Origin: a virus | IMG/VR virus record: IMGVR_UViG_3300045996_002424 | Span: 1 to 53,928 of that record | Strand: one strand, 5' to 3' | Length of the DNA stretch: 53,928 nucleotides | In this document: piece by piece, positions 22,325 to 31,358 of the stretch | Position numbering within the stretch: position 1 is the stretch's first letter | How the letters are laid out: each line of letters begins with the position of its first letter | Notes under the pieces: generated by a model | The model's database searches: none | What the model was told of the DNA's origin: nothing | The model's input: only the letters and a program-made list of their open reading frames with translations | Translations under genes and position numbers: made by a program

Positions 22325-23314
22325 CTACACCGCCGGGTCCGGGTCAGGTTCGGGCTGCACGTCCGCAAGCAGGTCCCGGATCTCGGCCACCTTCGCGTGG
22401 ATCGCCGCGGTCTGCTCGTCGTTGGCGGCGTCGGTGTTCGCGATCAGCTCCGCCAGGTCGGCCAGCAGGGCGTGGGTGGTCTGGTGCCACGACGCCGACG
22501 GTGTCCACCCCCAGATCTCTCGCAGCGGCTGCATCCGCTTGGAGTACGGGTTCCACACCTGGTAGTCCGCGACCGCCTTGGCGATCGCTTCCGGTGTCAC
22601 CGACTCAGCAACAGCGGCGGTCACCACCTTGGTGACCGCGGCGGTGACCCCCTTGACGATCAGGTCAATGTCTTCCTTCCGCACGACCTCTTCCTCCCTC
22701 GGTGTCACGGACTGCTGCCACTCGGCGTACGTCCACCCCATGTCGATCGTCAGGGCCTTCCACATGGACCAGAAGTCGCCGATGATGTTGCGGCGCAACG
22801 AGTCGTGCCGGTGCCACAGGTGCGACGAGTCCCCGGTCTCCGGGTCGTCGGTGTACTCGTTCCACCCCTCGACCACCCGGTCGCCGTCGACCTGGCCGAT
22901 GGTGTAGGCGTACACGTCGTCCGGCCGCAGGTCCGTCAGCGAACTCATCGCCTTGACCAGCCGCTTGGTGTACTTGTTGATCTCGGTGTAGTTGCCGGTG
23001 TGCGCCCTGGTGAACGTCCAGTCGTGCGCAGCGCACTTGGTGCGCCAGTGCGGGCCGCGCCGGTCCGGGGCACGGCGGATGGAGTGATCGGTGCGAGGGT
23101 CGCCCAGGCCGTAATCCGGCAGGTCCCCGCCGACGTTGTGGTAACCCGCCTTGTCGGCGAACGTGCCGCCGTTCTCCGACAGCGGCTCCAGGGCCAGCCG
23201 CATGCAGACCAACCACCACAGGGCGTCGGTCATCCGGGCGGGGTTCGGGTTCGGGCGCGGCAGCCCGAAGTCCGGCGGCGCACCGCGCGGGTGGGTGCGT
23301 GGGTTCATCACCAT
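22325..23314 (-). CDS. Putative endolysin / M15-like peptidase
   Basis: A 329-aa protein. The N-terminal half has His/Asp-rich motifs (TDHSIRRAPDRR, CAAHDWTF and SSHLWHRHDSLRR) of the kind seen in phage DD-peptidase-like domains, though the zinc ligands cannot be assigned with confidence. The C-terminal half is helical and ends in an acidic Pro-rich tail. Its place between minor tail genes and the holin-like genes fits an endolysin. ATG 23314 follows AAGGGGG. Confidence 0.5.
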   Translation of the reverse strand: MVMNPRTHPRGAPPDFGLPRPNPNPARMTDALWWLVCMRLALEPLSENGGTFADKAGYHNVGGDLPDYGLGDPRTDHSIRRAPDRRGPHWRTKCAAHDWTFTRAHTGNYTEINKYTKRLVKAMSSLTDLRPDDVYAYTIGQVDGDRVVEGWNEYTDDPETGDSSHLWHRHDSLRRNIIGDFWSMWKALTIDMGWTYAEWQQSVTPREEEVVRKEDIDLIVKGVTAAVTKVVTAAVAESVTPEAIAKAVADYQVWNPYSKRMQPLREIWGWTPSASWHQTTHALLADLAELIANTDAANDEQTAAIHAKVAEIRDLLADVQPEPDPDPAV

Positions 23315-23330
23315 GCCCAGCCCCCTTCTG

Positions 23331-23639
23331 CTATTGGCCGCGGTCTTCGGGGGTGACACCGGCGGCGGCGTCCCACACGTCACGGACCTTGTTCTGCAGG
23401 GCCTCGTCGGGCTCGTCGACCGGCACGTCCTGCGATGCCAGCAGCAGCGCGAACCGTTGGGTGACGCCGATCGGGTCGGCCAGCACGTACCGCGACAGCT
23501 CCCACCGCTTACGCGCCCACACCGGCTTGGCGACGGTTTCGTTAGCGACTTCCAGGGCGACGCGGGTGACGGCGATCCCGACCCGCACCTGGAACGCCTG
23601 GGTGTTGTAGACCAGGTACCGGGCAGCGAAGTCGGCCAT
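23331..23639 (-). CDS. Hypothetical tail/lysis-region protein (102 aa)
   Basis: Helical, mixed-charge protein (QAFQVRVGIAVTRVALEV...), no recognised domain. Its ATG shares a base with the upstream stop. Conserved position between the tail-tip gene and the endolysin. Confidence 0.6.
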   Translation of the reverse strand: MADFAARYLVYNTQAFQVRVGIAVTRVALEVANETVAKPVWARKRWELSRYVLADPIGVTQRFALLLASQDVPVDEPDEALQNKVRDVWDAAAGVTPEDRGQ

Positions 23640-24148
23640 TACTCGACCCGGTTCAACTTGAGGTACGAGTTGGTGAACAGGCGGGTCGGTGTCGCGTTCG
23701 ACACGAACTGAGCCCAGTGCACCTGGATCGTCCCGGCGGTCACACCGGTGACGACCAGACCGTTGACGTAGCCGACCATCGTGGCGCCGGCACCGTTGCA
23801 CCCCCACACACCGCTGCCGTTCTCGGCGTACGGCGGCAGGTGGACGTCGGTGTAGCTCGACCCGGTGCTCTCGATGATCGATCCCATGCCGTCGAACGTG
23901 GTGCCGACCGGGCAGAAGTACATGAGCTTGAGGTCGGCCGCGGCGGCACCGTCGTAGATGATCATCGACCGCAGCTCATACACCGCGTTCGCGTCGACGG
24001 CGACTTGCAGGTGGCCGTCGACGATGAGGGTGGTCGAGCTGGTCACTGACGTGTCGGACAGCTTGCGGGCGAAGTTCACCCCGACGAGCCAGTCGTTGAA
24101 CTCGTCGGCGGTGGGAACGTCGCCGGTTGCGTAGACAGGCTTGGCCAC
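23639..24148 (-). CDS. Minor tail / receptor-contact protein candidate (169 aa)
   Basis: Beta-rich, low in charged residues, with repeated Gly/Thr/Ser stretches after a short N-terminal part (ADEFNDWLVGVNFARKL). Located at the distal end of the tail operon, where host-recognition proteins usually lie. Jelly-roll or tail-fibre fold is inferred. Confidence 0.55.
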   Translation of the reverse strand: MAKPVYATGDVPTADEFNDWLVGVNFARKLSDTSVTSSTTLIVDGHLQVAVDANAVYELRSMIIYDGAAAADLKLMYFCPVGTTFDGMGSIIESTGSSYTDVHLPPYAENGSGVWGCNGAGATMVGYVNGLVVTGVTAGTIQVHWAQFVSNATPTRLFTNSYLKLNRVE

Positions 24149-24160
24149 AGAGGACCCCCC

Positions 24161-25450
24161 TCAGTAGGAAACCGGGTAGACGCCGACCTGACCCAGCTCG
24201 GGGTGGCCGACGGTGAAGAACGAGTAGGCGTGGGCGCTCTCCAGCACGAACGCGGTGTCCCACCGCTCGCCGTCTGAGGCCATCCGTACGCCGCGGATGA
24301 AGCAGTCCTGCTGGATCGGGTCACCACCGCCGGCTGGGCGCCGCAGAATCGTGATGCGGTCGCCGAACTCACGGCCCAGCAGCGTCGGCCACATGACGTC
24401 GTCCATGTCCGGTGACGGCCGCAGGAAAGAGATCTCAGCGAACCGGCGATCCGGGTGCCGGTGGCGGTACAGCACCGCCTCGGCGTGGCTGAGCGCCTCG
24501 ACGTCGGTCATCTGCAGCAGGTCGGTGCGCTCGAAGGTGCGTTCCATGTACCGGGCGATGCTGTCGGTGTCGGTGGCCTGCTGCGGGGTGCCACCAACCC
24601 GAGTGATCGTCACACTGTTGACGAGCCCGTCGACGAGGCTCGACATCTTCGTGTCCGCGTACGGCAATTCACCGGTGGCGTCGTACCCGCCGTCGCCAAA
24701 CGTTGCTTGCGAAGTGGTCGAGCGGGGATCGGTCAGCATCGACAGCCGATCCCGGAACGTGGCCTTGCCGTCAGGGTTGATGAAGAACTCACCGAGCTCG
24801 GTGTCCTGAACCAGCTGCAGCTCCGACATGCCGTTGCCGGACAGCTCCGTGCCCTGCAACGTCATGGCGCCGGTGTCGATCTGCCGGTCGGCGGTGGGCC
24901 AGCCCAGCGAGGTGAGGATCCGACCTATCCGGGCGCCGCTGTACTCCCCGGACCCGGCGATGAGGCTGGGCAGGGGCCGGTCCTTGTCGAGCAGCTTCGA
25001 ACCGTCGGTGGCGGTGACGGTCACGTACGTCCAGAACGACCCCTGGTAGTCGGGTGACCAGTCGTCGACGTAGCCGTAGAACAGCGGGTACACGGTGCCG
25101 TTCCACTCGGCGAGGATCCGCAGCCGGCGTTCCGGTTCGACCTCGGTGATTCCAGCGGTGACGTACGGCCCGGACAGGTTCTCCGGGTCGAAGTCACGGT
25201 TCGGGTCGTGCAGCACCACCGTGGCGGTACCGGGTTCGTAGCGGCGGGTCGGCTGGTCGCCGGAGTTGACGCCGCGCCGGAACGACCAGGACTGCACCAC
25301 GGTGGCGTTGTCGAGGCGGACCCAGATAGCGTCCGGGCCGATCTCGGCGATGCCGACCTTGCCGCGTTCGGGGTCGCCGACGACGAAGATGTCGTCGGCG
25401 ACCAGCGTGCTGGTGAAGCCGATCTCGATGCGGATGTCGGGCAGGGTCAC
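24161..25450 (-). CDS. Minor tail protein (429 aa)
   Basis: GTG 25450 overlaps the tape-measure stop as GTGA. N-terminal region includes YEPGTATVVLHDPNRDFDP, which I recognise as typical of actinophage tail-tip (Dit/Tal-like) proteins. The product would form part of the baseplate below the tape measure. Confidence 0.8.
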   Translation of the reverse strand: MTLPDIRIEIGFTSTLVADDIFVVGDPERGKVGIAEIGPDAIWVRLDNATVVQSWSFRRGVNSGDQPTRRYEPGTATVVLHDPNRDFDPENLSGPYVTAGITEVEPERRLRILAEWNGTVYPLFYGYVDDWSPDYQGSFWTYVTVTATDGSKLLDKDRPLPSLIAGSGEYSGARIGRILTSLGWPTADRQIDTGAMTLQGTELSGNGMSELQLVQDTELGEFFINPDGKATFRDRLSMLTDPRSTTSQATFGDGGYDATGELPYADTKMSSLVDGLVNSVTITRVGGTPQQATDTDSIARYMERTFERTDLLQMTDVEALSHAEAVLYRHRHPDRRFAEISFLRPSPDMDDVMWPTLLGREFGDRITILRRPAGGGDPIQQDCFIRGVRMASDGERWDTAFVLESAHAYSFFTVGHPELGQVGVYPVSY

Positions 25451-28170
25451 GGCAGGACCGGCTTTCCGTGGACGACCATGCGACCTCCGCGTTCGAAGTA
25501 GGCCGACAGGTGCGCCACGACCTGCCGGCCGACCTCGGCGGGGTGGGCGCCGGCGGCGACGGTGATGGGCATGTTGATGGTCACCGACCCGGCGCCACCA
25601 CCGGCGGCGGTCTGAGCGGCGGACAGGACCCGTTCGGGGCCGCGTTCGGCGAACGAGTAGGTGGCCCCCGACGCCCCCACTCCGAGGACCGGTTCGCGGA
25701 TGATTCCACCGTTTTGCATGGCAATGTGAATATGGTTGCGGTGCGCTTCCATAAGGGCGTTGTTGAACGAGCCCTTGTTCTGGCCGCGGGTGTACGCGTA
25801 ATCGCGGGAATTGGTGCGGTGGATCAGTTCCAGCGGGCGCTTGTTCGCCAGGAACGACGCCAGCCGGTCCTGGCCGTACCCCATCCAGTCCACCGCACGG
25901 CCCGATCCGTGCCATTTGGGGTCACCTGGGCGATATGCGTTGCCGAACGACCCGGACATCGGGCCGGTCGACTGGATCAGGGCGACGATCTTGCGCCACA
26001 CCCCGGAGTCACCGCGCTGCGCAGACGGCGACGACGGCCAGTCCCCGAACTTCGGGATGACCCGTGACAGCGCCCATTCCTTCGACGGCACCCACGACTT
26101 GCGCAGGTTCGTGTGCATGGGGATGCCGCGCCGTGTCTCGACCGGCATGACGTGGCCACCGACGGCATAGCCGGCAGGGACCTGACCGGTGGCGTTCATC
26201 TCTTCGAGCAGCCCCGGGTGCTGCTTCTCGATCTGCTGCCGGGACTGCTTGCGGATGACGTACTCGTCGGCGTGGACCACACCGGCCGGCTGCATCTTCG
26301 GGCCCGGTCCGGTCCAACCACCGGCGTGCCAGGTCAGCGACCGCATCGCGGCCTTGCCCTCGTTGCGGACCGCGGCGATGGTCTTGCCTTCGGCCAGGGC
26401 CCGCTGCGAGACGTACAACGCCTGCAGCTTGTCGGCGATCGTGGCGAGGCCGTCGAGCAGCACCTTGGTGTGCTTGTCCGGCGGGATCTTGCCGTAGGTC
26501 TTGATCAGGTCCTGGGTGGTCTTGTTGTTGCCGAAGGTGCGGGTGGTTTCCTTCTCGATCGCCTTGGTGCGCTTCTCGTGCTGCTTGCGGGCCTCGTCGA
26601 TCGACATGCCGTTGGCGACGTTCGCGAAGTACGACTCGTTGTTCGCGAGCAGCAGTTCTTCCAGGGCGTCGCGGTTGGCCCGACCCTTGGTGGTGTTGAT
26701 GTCGAGGCTGGTGCCGTTGTCCTTGACCGACTTCGACAGGGCGTCCCACGACTTGGCGTACGCCTCGTTGGCCTCTGAGGCGCTGACGGCAACCCCGATG
26801 GTGTTCTGCCAAACCTGCTTGAGGCCGGCCGACAGCTGGGTGGTGCGGGCCAGCGCCGGGTTGATGTTCTCGATGGACGCCTTGTAGTCGTCCTGGGAGG
26901 CCTTCAACGCGTCTTGGGCGGCCTTGAGGGACGCCTCGTTCTGTTCGAGGAGCTTGGCGCTGATCGCCATCTTGGTCATGCCGTCGGCGGCGGTGAACGT
27001 CCCGAGGGCGTACCGGCGCACCGCCCCGGTGGCCGGGTCGATGACCTGGGTCGTCTTCTGGATCGAGGTGTTGAAGTCGTCGGCGGCGTTCTTCGCGAGC
27101 TTGGCGTTGAGCTCCAGCCGGATGTACTCCAGCTGCGCGTCCCGGCCGAACGCCCCGAACTTGACGAGGAACCCGTACGCCTCGGTGAGCCCGTTGATGA
27201 TGATGCCGATGGACGCGAGGGTGGCTTCCAGGAGGCTGAACGCCTGCCGCAGCGCGACCGCAGCTTCGATGCCGTTGTCGGACAGGCGGCTGAAGATGTC
27301 CTTGATGGTGCGGCCGATACCGGCCAGGCCCTGCGCGATCGCCTCGACTGCGGGACCGGCGGCGGCGATGCCGATACGGAGCCCTTCGACGATCTGCCGC
27401 ACCATTTCGGCCAGGCCCTTGGCGAGGGGTTGGACGAACTTGGTGGAGTCGCCGAGGAGCCCTTCGAGGTCCATCCTGTTGATGGCCTGCTCGAACACGC
27501 CGAGGGCGACGATGGCCTGGCCGACGAACTTCTCGGTGACGCCGGACAGGCGGGTCTCGATGCGCATGCCGAGGGCGTTGACGGCCCCTTTGACGCGGTC
27601 GTCGCGGGCGGCCAGAGCCAGACCACCGGCGACACCGCCGATACCGGCGCCGCCGATGATCGCCCCGGACACCATCGCCCCGAGCAGCGGCAGCATGTAG
27701 GCGACGCCGCCGAGGATGGTGCTGCCGAGGGGGATAGCGACGTTGCGGGCGATGCTCATGAATCCGATGTGGAACCGTCGGCCGGCTTCCAGCCCGGCCT
27801 TTTCCGCTTCGCCGGGGGGCAGCAGCTTACGGACGGTGGTGAGTTCCTTGAGTCGTTTCTGCTGTTCCTTGATCTGCTCGACGACGGTGGTGTTGCCTTC
27901 TGCGTACGCGGTGGACAGGCCTTGCAGGTTTCGGCGGACCACGGAGATCTGCCGGTCCATCTCGGCGATGTTGGCGCGCATCATTGCGGAGTTGCGGGCG
28001 ATGTCAGCGCTGGTCTTGCGGGCGTTGGCGCCCATGTTGCGGAAGGTGCCGGTGGCCTTCTCGGCGGTGTCCTTGAGGTGGCGTACGGCGTCGGCGCCGG
28101 AGCGGAACGCCCGCTTGAACTGGTCGATGTCGGCGATGAGCCGTACGCCGGTGGTACGCACCCCGGGCAC
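25447..28170 (-). CDS. Tape measure protein with C-terminal peptidase-like domain
   Basis: A 907-aa protein and the largest tail gene. The N-terminus is coiled-coil-like, and a hydrophobic Gly-rich segment lies near residues 140-190. The C-terminal ~150 residues contain RPGDPKWHGSGRAVDW and HRNHIHIAM, matching His/Asp/His ligands of M15/Hedgehog-type zinc peptidases that open cell walls during DNA entry. Length predicts a tail of roughly 130-140 nm at 1.5 angstrom per residue. GTG start with GGGG upstream. It is separated from the chaperone genes by a 9-kb island. Confidence 0.9.
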   Translation of the reverse strand: MPGVRTTGVRLIADIDQFKRAFRSGADAVRHLKDTAEKATGTFRNMGANARKTSADIARNSAMMRANIAEMDRQISVVRRNLQGLSTAYAEGNTTVVEQIKEQQKRLKELTTVRKLLPPGEAEKAGLEAGRRFHIGFMSIARNVAIPLGSTILGGVAYMLPLLGAMVSGAIIGGAGIGGVAGGLALAARDDRVKGAVNALGMRIETRLSGVTEKFVGQAIVALGVFEQAINRMDLEGLLGDSTKFVQPLAKGLAEMVRQIVEGLRIGIAAAGPAVEAIAQGLAGIGRTIKDIFSRLSDNGIEAAVALRQAFSLLEATLASIGIIINGLTEAYGFLVKFGAFGRDAQLEYIRLELNAKLAKNAADDFNTSIQKTTQVIDPATGAVRRYALGTFTAADGMTKMAISAKLLEQNEASLKAAQDALKASQDDYKASIENINPALARTTQLSAGLKQVWQNTIGVAVSASEANEAYAKSWDALSKSVKDNGTSLDINTTKGRANRDALEELLLANNESYFANVANGMSIDEARKQHEKRTKAIEKETTRTFGNNKTTQDLIKTYGKIPPDKHTKVLLDGLATIADKLQALYVSQRALAEGKTIAAVRNEGKAAMRSLTWHAGGWTGPGPKMQPAGVVHADEYVIRKQSRQQIEKQHPGLLEEMNATGQVPAGYAVGGHVMPVETRRGIPMHTNLRKSWVPSKEWALSRVIPKFGDWPSSPSAQRGDSGVWRKIVALIQSTGPMSGSFGNAYRPGDPKWHGSGRAVDWMGYGQDRLASFLANKRPLELIHRTNSRDYAYTRGQNKGSFNNALMEAHRNHIHIAMQNGGIIREPVLGVGASGATYSFAERGPERVLSAAQTAAGGGAGSVTINMPITVAAGAHPAEVGRQVVAHLSAYFERGGRMVVHGKPVLP

Positions 28171-28196
28171 CCCCGATTTTTCTCAAGCTGGACGGA

Positions 28197-28226
28197 TTGA
28201 CCTCGGCACTGTGCGAGGGCGAGACT
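28197..28226 (+). promoter_or_regulatory. Sigma70-type promoter of the accessory island
   Basis: TTGACC (28197-28202), 18-bp spacer, GAGACT (28221-28226), pointing into the plus-strand island and divergent from the tape-measure gene. Confidence 0.5.
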
Positions 28227-28248
28227 GGGGCCCGTGGGAAGGCCGCCG

Positions 28249-28407
28249 GTGAAAACGGCAGACGAGCAGGACGTCGTCACGAGGTGGCGGCGGATGCTGT
28301 GCTGGACGAGGCGCGCCGGGGCCACCTCACGGGTCAAGCGGAGGATCCGCCGGCGGGAGCGGCACACCGCGAAGACCGAGCTACGCCAGGGAGGGGACAG
28401 CTCATGA
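28249..28407 (+). CDS. Small basic protein (52 aa), first gene of the island
   Basis: Reads GTG 28249 (after GGGAAGG) to TGA 28407; GTG 28234 is an alternative. Arg-rich C-terminal half (VKRRIRRRERHTAK), a pattern common in small actinophage proteins. The stop overlaps the next ATG. Confidence 0.55.
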   Translation: MKTADEQDVVTRWRRMLCWTRRAGATSRVKRRIRRRERHTAKTELRQGGDSS

Positions 28408-28949
28408 CCACAACCAGCACGGTGACGATGCGGGAAACGCTCACCTTGTCGCGTGAGGACATGCTGAGTGCGTGGCTGGTGTACAACGAGGCCTTCGCGG
28501 AATTGGAGACCCTGTCCGCCACCCGGCATCTGTTCAACTGGCCAGAGTTCGAGTGGTGCGCGAAAGACCACCGCATCCTCAAATACATGCCCACCAACGC
28601 CGACCGGCGGGTGGTGGGAATCGGTGCCCTGACCAACTACCTGGATGCGTGGCCGACGATCTCGGCGCCGTTCTTCAAGCGGCACTGGCCGCAGCTGTAT
28701 GAGGAGCACCGGATCTGGTACGTCGGGTTCGTCGCTGCCGCGAAGCGCAGCGGTGTGTTCCCGGATTTTCTGCGGGCAATGACGAACGGCCGCAAGAACG
28801 ATCTGTTCATCATGGATTTCTGCGCGTACAACGAGCTGGAGCGGCACATGCCGGAAGTGTCAAAAGCTGTTCTGCTGCGGAACAACCCGCATGTGCAGAT
28901 GCACCGTTTCGATCAGCAGTCGTGGTGGGCGGTGGCATTCCATGCCTAA
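28404..28949 (+). CDS. Hypothetical protein (181 aa)
   Basis: ATG 28404 after GGGAGGGGACAG. Helical, Trp/Phe-rich, no recognised motif. Overlaps the SpeD-like gene downstream by 8 nt, so the two are co-translated and may be functionally linked. Confidence 0.65.
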   Translation: MTTTSTVTMRETLTLSREDMLSAWLVYNEAFAELETLSATRHLFNWPEFEWCAKDHRILKYMPTNADRRVVGIGALTNYLDAWPTISAPFFKRHWPQLYEEHRIWYVGFVAAAKRSGVFPDFLRAMTNGRKNDLFIMDFCAYNELERHMPEVSKAVLLRNNPHVQMHRFDQQSWWAVAFHA

Positions 28950-29355
28950 CGCGCTGAACAAGGCCATGCAGTGGATCCGGGGGTTGTTCCGGAACCGGGA
29001 CGAGGACTACGGCTACGAGCTGCAGCTCGATCTGTACGGCTGCGACATGAGGTTCGTCAACGACGCCGAGCGGCTGCGGCGATTCGTTGAGGAGCTCGTC
29101 AGGCGAATCGACATGGTGGCGTTCGGCGAGTTCGTGTGCCCGCACTTCGGGCACACCTCACCGAAAACATCCGGGTACTCGTTCCAGCAGTGGATCGAGA
29201 CCAGCATGATCTCCGGCCACGTCCGCGAGGCCAACGGGACCCTGTACCTGAATGTGTTCAGCTGCAAGGAATTCGACCCGAAGGTCGTGATCCGGTTCTC
29301 CTACCAGTACTTCAACGCGAAACACCACCGGGCGCGCATGCGTGTCCGGCACTGA
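28942..29355 (+). CDS. SpeD-like (AdoMet decarboxylase family) protein
   Basis: A 137-aa protein with the layout of pyruvoyl-dependent S-adenosylmethionine decarboxylase. TSMISGH places Ser88 and His93 at the spacing of the self-cleavage Ser and the catalytic His, and Cys108 in LNVFSC matches the catalytic Cys. The residue before Ser88 is Thr, whereas classical SpeD has Glu, and the usual HTWPE segment is replaced. Some bacterial and phage SpeD homologues have been reported as arginine or ornithine decarboxylases, so the substrate is open. Polyamine supply or AdoMet depletion are possible roles. Confidence 0.65.
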   Translation: MPNALNKAMQWIRGLFRNRDEDYGYELQLDLYGCDMRFVNDAERLRRFVEELVRRIDMVAFGEFVCPHFGHTSPKTSGYSFQQWIETSMISGHVREANGTLYLNVFSCKEFDPKVVIRFSYQYFNAKHHRARMRVRH

Positions 29356-29364
29356 GGGAGGCCC

Positions 29365-29535
29365 GTGCACGTCGGACAGCGCTGCGCGTTCTGCATCAGG
29401 CTGGACGCGATCTACCGGCAGGACCTGCCGGTAGATCAACAGAACGCCGCGATCGACGCCCTGTTCGACCTTGCGGACCGGGCGCGGCGTGCCCGCCGGG
29501 TGTCCGGCCGGCGGCGGAAGCGGCGGAACTACTGA
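29365..29535 (+). CDS. Small basic protein (56 aa)
   Basis: GTG 29365 after GGGAGGCCC. Two Cys (CAFC) near the N-terminus, helical middle and Arg/Lys-rich end (RRRKRRNY). No family recognised. Confidence 0.55.
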   Translation: MHVGQRCAFCIRLDAIYRQDLPVDQQNAAIDALFDLADRARRARRVSGRRRKRRNY

Positions 29536-29547
29536 GAAGGAGTGAGC

Positions 29548-29754
29548 GTGTCCACCGAGGCGCAGTCGTCGACATCGTCGACAGACGACCCCGTCGACGA
29601 CATGCACCACATGTACTGCTGTGACCAGGAGAAGTCGCTGTGCGGCACCGACCTCAGCGGGGCGCCGGACCTTGGGCACGTGGCCTGGGACCGGCTGTGC
29701 CCGATGTGTGAGGTGCTATCCCGGCTTCCGTGCGCGTGGTGCGGTGACATCTGA
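29548..29754 (+). CDS. Small Cys-rich zinc protein (68 aa)
   Basis: GTG 29548 is preferred (AAGGAG 5 nt away); GTG 29542 is in frame. Contains CC, CPMC and CAWC; the last two pairs are 11 residues apart. Function unknown. Confidence 0.6.
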   Translation: MSTEAQSSTSSTDDPVDDMHHMYCCDQEKSLCGTDLSGAPDLGHVAWDRLCPMCEVLSRLPCAWCGDI

Positions 29755-29966
29755 TGGACCCCGCGGGCGAGCAAGATCCCGAGGATGTCCGCGACCGGGC
29801 CCTGATCTTCGTGTACACCGTGAGCAGCACGTTCTGTCTCGTCGTCGCAGCGCACGCAGCGGTGTTCGACCTCACCGCCCGATTCGCCGTGTTCGCCGTG
29901 CTGGCGATGGTGATCAGCGGGGCCGGGCTGATCCGCTTCGTGAAGATGCTCACCCGAAAACGGTGA
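29754..29966 (+). CDS. Two-span membrane protein (70 aa)
   Basis: Acidic N-terminus, hydrophobic spans about residues 17-36 and 42-60, basic tail LTRKR. Start shares a base with the previous stop. Function unknown. Confidence 0.6.
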   Translation: MDPAGEQDPEDVRDRALIFVYTVSSTFCLVVAAHAAVFDLTARFAVFAVLAMVISGAGLIRFVKMLTRKR

Positions 29967-30202
29967 ACGTGCGAAACGTCGACACCGAGGACTACACTGA
30001 GAGGAGCCCGGCATTGGGAGCGAGGTCGTACACCCGCTACTCCCGCATCACCCCAGGCATGGTCGCAGTGATGAAAACCCTGTACGAACAGGGCTGGTCG
30101 CTGCGCGCCATCGCCGAAGAAATGAACGTGTCCTACGGATCGACCTACAACCACCTCCGGAAAGTCGTGACCCTGCGCCCCCGAGGAGGCATCCGCAAGT
30201 GA
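29963..30202 (+). CDS. Small helix-turn-helix protein (79 aa)
   Basis: GTG 29963 (overlap) or GTG 29969. C-terminal HTH: GWSLRAIAEEMNVSYGSTYNHL, of the resolvase/transposase-like HTH kind, with a basic tail. Probably DNA-binding and regulatory for the island. Confidence 0.7.
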   Translation: MNVRNVDTEDYTERSPALGARSYTRYSRITPGMVAVMKTLYEQGWSLRAIAEEMNVSYGSTYNHLRKVVTLRPRGGIRK

Positions 30203-30372
30203 CCGTCTGGCTGATCGTCAGCGCCTACATCCTGATCGTCGTCCTCGCCGTCGTCTACGTCGTGAAGGCGTTCCTCCAGGAACGACTCTCGGAATGGACG
30301 GCGCTGAAAATGCTCGGCGTACTGATCTTCCTCGGACTCGTCGCTGCCGCCGGCGTCGGCGCCGCATCATGA
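30199..30372 (+). CDS. Two-span membrane protein (57 aa)
   Basis: GTG overlapping the previous stop as GTGA. Hydrophobic residues 4-25 and 39-56 with a charged loop (QERLSEW). A putative 11-codon ORF, 30369-30404, bridges to the next gene and may only serve coupling. Confidence 0.55.
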   Translation: MTVWLIVSAYILIVVLAVVYVVKAFLQERLSEWTALKMLGVLIFLGLVAAAGVGAAS

Positions 30373-30400
30373 GCTACCTCGACTACTGCGCCGGTCGACC

Positions 30401-30568
30401 ATGAAGCGGCACCTGCCGCGCGGCCGATGGACCCGCGAACTGCTCGACTCGCTGCCGTGGCGGGAGCTGGCAGAGATCAGCCGCTACCGGTACCGCGGCA
30501 CCAAGAAGTGGGCCAAGCGGCGCATCCACAAGATGGAGCGCCAGCAGGCCAAACGAGACCAGGCGTAA
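30401..30568 (+). CDS. Small strongly basic protein (55 aa)
   Basis: ATG 30401 to TAA 30568. Lys/Arg-rich (KKWAKRRIHKMERQQAKR), likely nucleic-acid-binding. Last member of the overlapping gene train before the cassette-like array. Confidence 0.55.
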   Translation: MKRHLPRGRWTRELLDSLPWRELAEISRYRYRGTKKWAKRRIHKMERQQAKRDQA

Positions 30569-30595
30569 GACTCATTATCGACTAGGGAGGGCAGA

Positions 30596-30892
30596 ATGCA
30601 CGATCAGCTTGGTGGAGAACTCTTCGACCCAGAGACCTCTCCGCTTCTGAAGGGCAAGCCGATAAGCGGGTATGTCGAGGTAATCGACCGCGAAGAGCTG
30701 GTGGCGCTCCGAACCCGTCTGTTCGACGCCGAGGCGGCACTGGCCGAGTTGGTGCGACTCCGCGACGACCCCCACCACTGGGCGGACCCGGCGGCATGGT
30801 CTCGCGCTCGCGCGGTACTGGAGCAGATCCCGTGCGGCGACGCCCCAGCACCATGCAACTGCGATGACCCGGTCCTCCATCGGGGTCATTAA
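30596..30892 (+). CDS. Hypothetical protein (98 aa)
   Basis: ATG after GGGAGGGCAGA. Helical middle (LRTRLFDAEAALAELVRL) and a C-terminal CNC. Preceded and followed by the array boundary sequence. No family recognised. Confidence 0.65.
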   Translation: MHDQLGGELFDPETSPLLKGKPISGYVEVIDREELVALRTRLFDAEAALAELVRLRDDPHHWADPAAWSRARAVLEQIPCGDAPAPCNCDDPVLHRGH

Positions 30893-30930
30893 CCTGACAT
30901 AAGAACAGCTATCGATCATATAGGGGCAGA

Positions 30931-31335
30931 ATGGACTACCACGCCGACGGCACCAAATACGACTCCCGCTGCAATTGCGACGAGGTGTGCGATGTCAGCC
31001 TGAGGGCCGCCGACGCGCAGATCCGCGAAGCCGCCGCCAAGGACCCCGCCTACGCGCAAGTGCTGATCGAGATTTTCGAGGAGGACGCGTTCGCCGTCGA
31101 GGCCATGCGGGACGAGTCCAGCAGGATCGCGCGCCAGAGCTGGAACATCCTCGGCGAGGACGGCCACCACGAGTACCTGTCGACGGGCTGCCTGCACGGA
31201 GAACACGAGTACTGCAAGAGCATGACGGGGCTGGCGGGGGCGAAGCGGCCTGCGGAGTGCAAGTTCTGCAAGGCGCCGTGTATCTGCGGGTGCCACAAGG
31301 ACACGTCCGTCATCGAGGGCGGCATTGCAACCTGA
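30931..31335 (+). CDS. Zinc-binding protein (134 aa)
   Basis: N-terminal CNCDEVC and C-terminal CKFCKAPCICGCHK flank a helical centre; the C-terminal cluster looks like a treble-clef or double zinc knuckle. ATG after AGGGGCAGA. Function unknown. Confidence 0.65.
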   Translation: MDYHADGTKYDSRCNCDEVCDVSLRAADAQIREAAAKDPAYAQVLIEIFEEDAFAVEAMRDESSRIARQSWNILGEDGHHEYLSTGCLHGEHEYCKSMTGLAGAKRPAECKFCKAPCICGCHKDTSVIEGGIAT

Positions 31336-31358
31336 CATAACAACAGAGGAAGAACCCC

